Below are positions 35,801-43,600 of a DNA stretch of 64,000 nt, piece after piece. A program made the translations under genes and the position numbers. Positions within the stretch are counted from its first letter, which is position 1; each line of letters begins with the position of its first letter. The stretch covers positions 2,976,001 through 3,040,000 of the forward strand of contig NZ_AP023239.1 in the NCBI RefSeq assembly GCF_013393385.1, given 5' to 3'. This DNA comes from Paenibacillus sp. URB8-2. Lineage in GTDB: Bacteria; Bacillota; Bacilli; Paenibacillales; Paenibacillaceae. The notes below the pieces were generated by a model. The model saw only the letters and a program-made list of their open reading frames with translations. It ran no database searches and was not told the origin of the DNA.

Positions 35801-37617
35801 GTTACCAGACGGGGATCGCTGTCTTGATCTGAATCGGGATAGACCTGCTTGGCTGCGCCAAAGCCTTTCTTGGCAAGGGAAGGAGACCAGGTGAATACGT
35901 CTTCGCCCATCACAAGCAGGTCGGCATGCCCATCGCCGTCCAAATCGATGAAATACAGGTTCGGGTCGTCCCAGCGGATGTTGGGCAACTGGAGAAAAGG
36001 CTGGAACCGGCTCCACTCCCCCGGCTCTGCACGTTCGTGGTAGCCGGGAGTCGGCCCGGAGAAGGAAACGGCTTCCAGGCGGCCGTTGCCATCCAGATCC
36101 AGCAGTTGAACCCGGCCGCCGGCAAGCTCTCCAAAGGCAGGCTTTGAGGCCACTTTCTGCAGAGGGCCGAACCGTCCTTCCCCCTCATTCGGTTTGTAAA
36201 ACCAGCCGCCCGCTTGCTCGGTTAAAATGCCGGATACGCCTTCGCCCTCCAAATCCATCCACTGATACGAACCGCTTATTCCGGCAGGGAGATTCTCCAG
36301 GCTGCTCTCCGGCAGCTCCCGCACTTCGTTTTGAATGGCGGCTTTGCTGTAATCCAGCTCGACCGGAGGCAGAGGTTTGCACAGATACGTATAACTTCCG
36401 GGGGGTGCTTCCGGATCTCCCGTTCCTTCCTTGCGAATATACCCGGATTGAGTTACCGCGCACAGGATGGAGCCGAACCGGGTGCTTCCCGGATGCGAAA
36501 GCTCTTCTTCCGGTAAAAGGGACGGACCTATTGCGGATGCTGACAGGTCATTGTATTCGAAGGTTGTCGAACGGACCAGGCAAGGCTCGGGTCCGAGCTC
36601 ATCGAAGCGGTGAAACATCAGGATCCGGCGGCATCTCCGGTACGTGCGGATCTCAAATCCCGCCCGGTAGGAGGAGGTCACATCCGGTCTGACGGACCAT
36701 GCCCTAACCGGCGCTGAGGAAGCTGTCACCATACGCTCTTCCCCAAGCCCGTGAGATACCGGCCCAATCCCCTCAACATGGTCTTCGTCATAATCGATGA
36801 CAACCTCGAACAACCAATCCGCTTGGGATAAATCCGGCTCGATAAGCCGTGAAGTCCGGTTTCCATACATCACGCGCTTCAGGTACCTGGCGGGTCCTCG
36901 CTCCCGGTTCCGCTCGCTGACCAACGTAATATCCACATTCCGGTCGTCTTCTTCCACATACTCGTACACTATCGCATTGCCCTTGGAATCATAACTTTCG
37001 CTGATGAGCCAGGAGTAAATACGGTATTCATGTCCAGGCTCGGCGATTTGGCTGGCCGATGTCTTTCCGTAAATCGTCGTAATGTTGTCGCGGTTGATCG
37101 TCCGCCAATGCATCCGGCCGTTGGATATACGGGTCCACTGTTCGATCCGGGTGAACAGTCCCTCCGTCCGCGGCCGGTAATACCGGATGCGATAATCGCC
37201 GCTTATATCGGCCGCGCCTTCGGGCGGCTCCTTTAGCGGAACAAGATCCTCTGCGCCGGAGAGCAGAAATACATCCGAGTCTTCCGCATCGTTATATTGG
37301 GGCAAGCCTTTATCTGTCTTGCGTGAAATGGAAGGCAAATTGAGCTGCCAGCCGAGCCCAAAAATGCCGTTTCCCGAACCGGAGCTGTAAGAAAGCGTAA
37401 GGTCCGGATCAAACCCGGCTCTTCCGGGGCTGGTGTAGACCGGGATGCTGAAAGAAGCTGTTCCGGTCGCAGGCTGCACGGTAAACTTTTCGCCGATCCC
37501 CCGCATGGCTCCTCCGCCCTTAGGCATGGAGATGGCAGGGACCTGTATGCTCCCTTCAAATGGCTTCGGGCCGGAAGAAGAGGGCTTGCTCCCCGGTGTG
37601 TTTGACATTCCCGACAT
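29830..37617 (-). CDS. Fused TcB-TcC toxin complex protein with unusual C-terminal toxin region
   Basis: This 2595-residue protein joins the TcB and TcC parts of an ABC-type insecticidal toxin. Residues about 40-350 are the SpvB-like region (GTASFSIPVYTSPGRAGFDP). About 450-700 has FG-GAP-like repeats (DGLADLVRIRNGEVCYWPNL). About 720-900 has the TcdB middle regions. From about 1000 the Rhs/YD repeats build the cocoon shell (RYTYDALNRLVEA). The core ends near residue 2282 with CDPKLLIDGTNLYRYV and SNPVKLIDPNGT, the self-cleavage region; its first motif is DPKL rather than DPxG. The 313-residue tail is the variable cargo: it contains VQLHHFGGG near 2385 and GTGHFRLHELE near 2420, like HNH/LHH-type nucleases, then Gly/Ala-rich helices. 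It starts 78 bases behind tcA (AGGAG before ATG 37617). Confidence 0.93.
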   Translation of the reverse strand: MSGMSNTPGSKPSSSGPKPFEGSIQVPAISMPKGGGAMRGIGEKFTVQPATGTASFSIPVYTSPGRAGFDPDLTLSYSSGSGNGIFGLGWQLNLPSISRKTDKGLPQYNDAEDSDVFLLSGAEDLVPLKEPPEGAADISGDYRIRYYRPRTEGLFTRIEQWTRISNGRMHWRTINRDNITTIYGKTSASQIAEPGHEYRIYSWLISESYDSKGNAIVYEYVEEDDRNVDITLVSERNRERGPARYLKRVMYGNRTSRLIEPDLSQADWLFEVVIDYDEDHVEGIGPVSHGLGEERMVTASSAPVRAWSVRPDVTSSYRAGFEIRTYRRCRRILMFHRFDELGPEPCLVRSTTFEYNDLSASAIGPSLLPEEELSHPGSTRFGSILCAVTQSGYIRKEGTGDPEAPPGSYTYLCKPLPPVELDYSKAAIQNEVRELPESSLENLPAGISGSYQWMDLEGEGVSGILTEQAGGWFYKPNEGEGRFGPLQKVASKPAFGELAGGRVQLLDLDGNGRLEAVSFSGPTPGYHERAEPGEWSRFQPFLQLPNIRWDDPNLYFIDLDGDGHADLLVMGEDVFTWSPSLAKKGFGAAKQVYPDSDQDSDPRLVTADGTTSVFLTDMSGDGLADLVRIRNGEVCYWPNLGYGRFGKKITMADSPWFDHPDAFRPDRLRLADIDGSGLTDILYLGQNDIHVYYNQSGNGWSGPRTITGLPSVHSHASVSVIDLLGNGTSCLVWSSVLPGSTGRPLCYIDLTGGQKPQLLVRTANNLGAETRIHYASSTKFYLADQRKGKPWVTKLPFPVHVVEKVETFDRISGNRFATRYAYRHGYFDGEEREFRGFGLVEQWDSEAYGSSEGRTDFFPAGANESHDSHVPPVLTRSWYHTGAYLDRYRLSAYFAEHEYYREPDMTETGAGQLLLEASVLPVGLTAEEEREACRALKGSLLRQEVYALDGTEKEGHPFTVTEHNYTVKLLQARQGEQSAIFVSHSREQISFHYERNPQDPRTLHSIVMETDDYGNETKLAVVSYGRRQPDPELAPSHQIEQGKMTVVLTENLYTFPVARGDDYRAPLLCETHSYELSGLQLRSGQSRFQLADLESAWAGGVPIDYEEDGGSSPDQYTLRLIEHVKTLYRRDDLTGPLPAGQLQSLALPYGIYRLVFTPGLLEAAYGGRVGESMLLDEGCYVRLEGESGFWIPSEQVYYSPRPSDVPAAELVYAAEHFFLPQCFRDPLHREGRSAETIIRYDRYDLLVTETCDALGSRMTVGIRHADPAMEPVPSGHDYRVLKPALVMDPNRNCSAVVYDALGKVTGSAVMGKPEDQPRQGDTLEGFAADLSQAEALLQLKSPLEDPHAVLQGATSRIIYDWFAYMRTKDQSVPEPPVVYTLSRVTHDSDLGVGEQTGLHYSFVYSDGFGREIQKKIQAETGQVPLRDPATGRILTAGGQPVLSTEEVFPRWVGSGWTVYNNKGKPVRQFEPFFTDTHSFDYDVQIGVSPVNFYDPAGRIAAVLYPDRTWKKEVYGPWKQTSWDGSDTLLIDPANDSDAGDFFSRLPETQYLPIWYNLRAEGLLGPDEQEAAVKASVHANTPGARYFDSLGRAFLTVEHNRCKRSDSPPDAPPDEEFFESRTAYDIEGNIRQVIDAAGRTVMRSVYDMLGTTISESSMEAGERRMLHDVGRRPIRTWSSGGVRSRTVYDALGRPIETYHSVGETPLVLTGRILYGESMPEPERSSQRGKKVLSYDQAGILRSDEYDFKGNLLRSRRELAAEYKTTLNWASDVLLEAESYETRTRYDALNRAVQITAPDSSIIRPSYNEANLLNAVEANLRGEEQDGERIWTPFVANIDYNAKGQRTCISYGNGVQSLLEYDPFTFRLIRMRTIRDKLVFPEDSPQPPRPDWPGCELQHLHYTYDPADNIMSIRDDAQQALFFLNRRVDPTSRYTYDALNRLVEAAGREHLGQIGGSPAGPTAPDALSEFHSRHAHPSDGNAMGTYIERYVYDAVGNLLTMQHRGSDPAHPGWTRNFSYQEQSLLQEDKVSNRLSSTALGTAADLFKYEGSAGMRGNMTSMHHLPVMRWNELDQLRATSRQAVSEDSGATPEITWYTYDAGGQRVRKVTERYAASGAQPTRWKERFYLGPFEIYREYAGDGSAIEFERESLNIMDGKQRMALVETRTEGVEDLPDRLIRYQIGNHLGSAHLELDHLGKIISYEEFTPYGSTSFQSVRNQNEAPKRYRYTGKERDEESGLHYHGSRYYAPWLARWISCDPKLLIDGTNLYRYVSSNPVKLIDPNGTNELKPPNVNIGFLGDPMNQKMGDLWGKAVSEVLGKEFQGKAPNEMMQLFRDKVEHLKNTKGMGSNRQQGTAINYARETYSKVRTVFGKLAEQAGISMKGVQLHHFGGGLAEMPHDALDASGLIMTTGQAGVKGTGHFRLHELEAKFADMYKKLMQNKGLAAKMGSAVEKGAEALKPVAELAAKTGNVLKKGAEALESLAKVASKAGKVMPVIGAAFVAGDAYAATTARTGGERFQKSADTLAGLAGFAGPVGMAFSAGYGAGGLINDGLQAVGADLSKGLSAIDETASKLWSDPSKPAHTQTIGWKLAEIFE

Positions 37618-37694
37618 TCAATCTCTCCTCTCCTGTGAAACATGCGAAGCGGTCCATCATAGGGCCGCCCCGCATGTCTTGTACTGCTGCAAAG

Positions 37695-40600
37695 TTATTT
37701 GGCGTTGTAGTGAATGACAAGCCACAAATCTTCAATCATCTTGCTGTTCAGCCGTTCATGGGTCACGCTGCCATCAGTTACCTTGACCCGATAAGTCTCT
37801 GCCAGCCCGGCAATGTCCTCTTCGGACGCCGCAATGATCCACTGGCCAAGACCGGAAGCCGTTCCTTCCACCCGGCCGTGCGGGACGCCGCCGAACGCCG
37901 GATCGCTTAACAACTCGGTTGACTGCATATCGGTCCGGTTCGGCGCATACACCCCGAGCCGCAGCGGACGGCCTTCTCCGTAGACTCTCGCATCATCCTT
38001 CCACTTCACGAACAGTTCCACGTCCGAGATCTCGACCGTCTTCCCTCTTTGCCGGTAAGGAAGAACCTGATCAGCGAGGCGGATCTCGAAGCGCTGCCCA
38101 TCCTGCGCTTCCGCCGGGTGCAAGAAGCGATGCCATTCCGCCGGGAACTGGGTCCGACCGGACAACAGCAGCACGCGATTATTCTGCATCGCAGCCTCGA
38201 CAACCTCATTCATCACGGCCGTCTTCAGCCCCTCTCCGCCTTCTCTCGCCGTGTACCTGAGATGAAGGACCACATCGGCAATCGTTTCGGTATCAAAGCT
38301 GTTGCATGCCTTCGGCAGGGCCAGCTTCCAGCGGCTGACCGCGCCGGCTCCTTCAAACGGGAGGTACCGCTCATCCCGAAGATTCGTTTCAAACAAGCCG
38401 CTGTCATTCTGAGCGCTGCTTGTTGTAATGGCTTGATTGATCCCGTATTGATCAAGAAAACGCCCATCCTCGGTCGACTGGCGTCCATATTTCCCGCCGA
38501 TCAGCTGAGCGCTCTTGCGGATGGAGCTCTGAAGCAGGGTCAACGTACAGTTGACGCTGGTGTAAGGACCGGTCACGCAAGGAATGGAAATGCCGACCGA
38601 CTTGATTCTTCTCATGTAATGACCCGGATAATCCATATCGAGAAGTCGTTCCGGGAGCTCGAGATAACATTCGCCGGTCTCCTTGAGCTGAACCAAAGCG
38701 ATTGGATCAAGCAGGGCAACCGAAATGTGCTTCGTTAACTCATATTCGCGCTTGTTCAGCTCCAGGTAGGCCAGGCTGAGCCGCTTCAAATCGCCCATCA
38801 GCCGTTCGCCCGTCAGGAGACCTTTTTTCATGCTGTCCCAGTGACCGAATTTGATATACGTTTTATCCGTTCCGAGTTCAAATTGGAAGGCCCGTTCCGC
38901 GCGTTTGGCCGTATCGTAGGCGAATTGATAGCTCTGGAAAAACAATGCGGAGGTCTGGGCAACCATCCAGTCATACAGCTCCGAATTGGTAAATTTGCTC
39001 TGCATCGCCTTATGGACTTCCATCGTATTGCGCGCTTGAAGCTCTTGGTTTTTCAGCTCCTTTTCCGTAATGGACAACCGGATTTCCGCGGCAACGATCT
39101 GTTTTTCCAGCTGTGCAAGCTCCATTCTGGCCATGAGTGCCTGATGCTTCCATTCCATATTTCGGCGCTCATATCCGGCAATGGTTCCGCTGCGTCCGGC
39201 TTTATAGTTATCCTGATTGGATAAGTGATTGAGGTAACGGGCGAAAGCTTGCAGACCGGTAGAAAAGTTAACTCCTCCTAGCTGCGCCGTAAGGACAGGA
39301 CTCGCGACGCCGGACATACCGATCGTGACGTTCGGAATTTGGGAAGCGAGCTGTGCGGCGATTTCATAATGCATGATTTGCTCGGACCGCTTATTGGCCT
39401 CCTCCAGCTTCAGCAATTGTTCATCTTCCAGTTGGATGGTGTAGGGCTGTTCCTTATAATACAGCTCTCTCTCTCTCACCATCTCCTGTTGTCGGTACAG
39501 CGCTTCGAGCGACTCCCGGCTCTCCGCCGCCTGCTTCCGCTTGATATCGATCACCGCCTGATGCAAGGAAACCTCATGGCTGGAGCGGAGAATCGACAGC
39601 TTCTCGGAGTCCCGCTTCTCCAGGGCGCCCAGCAGCGCGGAGCCAAAAGCCTTCACTTCCCCGCAAAGCTCTTCCGCTTTGTGCGCCATGGTTTGGTACC
39701 GGTACTCAGGAAGCTTGGCGTTCACTTCATGGATGACGCTGCCGGCGTCCAGCCCGGCCGATGCCGCCCGGGTCAATAATCCCGGGTCCACAGGCGACTG
39801 GAACAAGGACATTTGTCTGACCGTTCCGTCAATGCTCATGCTGTTGCGGATTTTATAGAGCCTGTCGGCAACGGTGTCCCAATAGCCCAGCAATTTATCG
39901 TTCGGCGGAATACTGAAATACAAGGCACTTCCGAGCGACAGCAGCCCGGCGTCCAATCTATTCCCGCCAAATGTGAAAGAAGCGCTTGGCATCCAATTCT
40001 CCAGTTGAACAAGAGCATTGGAGAACGAATCCAGTTCAGGCTGCAGGTCCAAATAGGATTTGCTTTCTATACGGGAACGATCGCTTCCGGAACGCGGGCG
40101 TTCACCGAGCAGTTCTCCGGCAAGGAGGTACAGCTGCGTCGCTTCATTTATCGCTTCAATCGTGTCTTGACGGAACAACTGGTCAGCCCAAGCGATCAGG
40201 TTATCCAGATATTTCATAACCACAAGCTTCTGGTAAGAAGAAATCCGGATGCGGGCAATCAGATGCGGGTTGAACGGATTGCTCTTCCAAGCGGCAATCA
40301 GCTTCTCGAACTCCAGCTTCCGGTTCAACGTCTCCGGGTCCGTCCCCTGATAGTGGAGAAGCATCATATACTCCCGCAGGGTAGTTGCCGCGTCATTTTG
40401 CCGGAACGGCAGCAGCTTCCAGTATCCTTTGGTCTCCGGCGAAGAATCCGTCGGGTCAAAGATATAGTGGAACCACCGCTGGGCTTCTTCAAATTGCTGA
40501 TTTTTGCTGAGCCGGTCGGCCAGAAGCAGAGGCGTGTGAAAAAAGATTTCCCAGTTGTATACGGAGTATGGTCCATATACGGAAAAATCCACATTTTCCT

Positions 40601-43600
40601 TTGGATACGGACGGCTGATGCACCCGGTATTGCCATACACGTCCGTTTCGGTCAACGGTTGATACTCCGCTTCAAAGAACTCCTCCTCCATGCTCTGGGT
40701 TTGAGCGCTGAGCAGGCCGTCAATCCCCACATTGTTCAGCTTCTCCACAAAGGCAGTTACGTAAGGATGAAATGCCGTATGGTACAAAAGATAGCTGCCC
40801 CCGTAGGGCGAAGTCAGCGAGAGTCCGAACCCGCCTGCCATTAGCCTGTTATATTCGAGCAAGGACGTTTTGTACGGCGTTGACGTCACGAACAACACCC
40901 GCTTCGCATCCTGATAAAAGAAGGGACGGCTGCCATCAAACCACAGGTTGTTTTGAGGGAAGACGATTTTAAAGCTGTCGCTGTGATATACGGTATCCTC
41001 TCTTCTGTAGCCGCCGTTATTGTTATCAATGGGGATGACGACACGGCCCGAGCCTTCGTTAAAAGGGCTGATGGCATTGTTGTATACATCCGTGGCATCC
41101 GGGAGAGGGTAACGTTTGCCCAACAAGCCGGAATATACCGGATACACATTTACTCGGCCATCCGGGTTGTTCAGCTTAAAATAGAACAGCCTTGAATACA
41201 GGGAATACCCGTTATAGTGGATGATGGCTTCGATAAACAAGCGGTTCTCCTCGTCAATATAGGAGTGAAAAGCGATATTTTCCTTATTGTACTGCTGCGT
41301 CATATCCAGATTGGCATTCGTCACCGTCTTGGGGGACCAGCTTCCGAAACGGTATTCGCTCCAGGCCAGCCCGACCTGCAGGAACTTTTTCGGCTTCTCC
41401 CCCGATGGATTTAGCACATCCGGCGTTTTGGCCTGTTCCTTGAAGATCGGCCAGAAGAGGTAGAGCCGGCTTTTGTACAAAACCGGAATAAGATGTTCCC
41501 CTTCAATGTCCGTTTCGACCTTCTCCCAGGCGGTCCATGACAAGCTGTTCTCAAACCTGCGGTAGTAGTAAATATGCGGACTGTTCTGCGTTCGTCCGAA
41601 CACATGAAGAATATCCGTGAATATTCCGTTTCCGTGATCCTCATATTGATGGTACATGGCAGCGATATCGAGCCGGGACACCTGATCCAGCTTCTCCATG
41701 TAATTCATAAAGGAGGCTTCCGCCCGCTCGAGCTTTGCTTCGTTGTCCATGAACTCTTTTTGCAGCTCGGTGAAAAATGGAGACTTATTATCGCGCAGCT
41801 CCGGCTCCAGCCAGTTCTCCGGATACAGGAATATCTTCCGGTTGGCTTCCCAAATCCGGTAGTTCCGGATTTTCTTCCAGTCTTCCGCAGCCTCGTGCGA
41901 CAAGTGAACCTCCGGCTCCAGATTCATCAGGCAGCGCTGCACAAACAACTGAACCGATGAAATGGCCTGCTTGATCCGGGACGTTTCCTGCATGGCGCCC
42001 ATTTCGACGTCGATCAGAAAGTAAGCGAACAAATCCTCGGTCCGTTTGGTGTAATAAAAATCATGCTTGAGATATGCGGTCAGCGCCGAGCGCTGCTGTT
42101 CACGCAAGCGGTTTTTCAGCGATTTGGCGACGGACAGCCATTGCTGCTCGTCGTATTTGGCTTTCAATACCCGCCGGATGCTCAGGGTCTCGTGGCTGCT
42201 TATGCTGGAAACCGTCCATCGCTTCGCTTCGACAGGAGAAACATTGAGTCTTTCCATCAAAGATAAACCTTCGGCAAGTCTGAGGAGCCACCGCTCATCC
42301 CGGTAATCCTGCGGGTATTTAAGGTGAAGCAGATGCAGCCCCGCCCACGCCTTGATGTCGTCCGTCTTCCAACCCGTTAGCTCCGCCAATCCGGAAAACA
42401 GCTCATCCGGCACTTCCGGTTCCGATGAACGGCTGTCTACCAGCTCAAACAGCTTCGTCCAGGCGCTGCTGCCGGAAGCATAACGGTCCCGCCATTCAAT
42501 GAGCTGCTTGATTCTGGCGATTGTACCGGCGTCCAGGAACAGTAAAACGGTCGGCTCTGCCGGTATGGCATCCCAATCCGGCCATCCAGGGCTGCCGGAC
42601 TTGGCAATGAAGAAATTCACCTCTTCATCCTGAAGTCCGAGCTTTTGGACCAGGGAAGCGGCTTTCGCCAGCTTCATGACCGACTGGAACAGCCCGAAGA
42701 ATGCTTCTTTGGTCAAAGGCTCCGCACTGCTGATGAATGCCGGGTCAACGAAGGCTACCAGCAGCGGGATCTCGGGAGCCAAGGGGACCGTCAGGCAAGC
42801 CGTCGTCAGCTTAAGGATGAGCCCTGCATTCAACTGCGTAAATTCGCTGAGCCGTCTGATTACCGCCGATTGACTTAACCCTTCCACACTCTCGGGGGAA
42901 TCGGTTTCTCCCGCAATTTCGCTCAGTTCGCTGCGAATGGCCGTCAGCAGTTCCAAAATCTCCGGCTCGGAAGGCGCTGCTTCCACTCCCTCATGACGGA
43001 GGATGTACAACAGCTCTCCGGCGGAAAAGCCCGCATCGGCAACATGCCGGCTCAAACGAACAAACCTGGCCGTGTTTTGAACGCTGTAGGCTCCACCGGT
43101 GAAAGGAGTCACGGGAATAAGTTTGAGCCAGCCCGTGTAATCGGCGATGGAGAGTCCCAAGGCCTTGGCCAGCTCGGTATGTGCGTACAGCAGCGACAAA
43201 TTGCCTAGCGTCAGCCGGTCATCCGGCAAAACCAGATCCGCGAGCGAACGAAGCTCATCGCCTGACAAGTGAAAGGCGGCAAGCAGCGTCGACTGGTGAT
43301 CCTCCAGGTAGCCGGTCGTATCGGCCAATTCATCCCGTTCCGGCTCCCGCAGCAGGAAAGCTTGATCCACCGGCTGCGCCACCGTTTTGTTCAGAAATAA
43401 ACGCTCATACAGGCTTGCGGATTGCCCTTGACCCGAAATGGTTTCGATGCTTCCCCACCAATAGACCAACTGCTGCGCAGGAACCTGCAGTTCGTCCGCC
43501 AGACGGAATACTTCAGACAGCCGGATAATAAAGTTCTCATTCAATAATTGTCCGCCAAGCGCGGACAGCATATGGTCCAGGTGGCTGATCGACCAGTGCT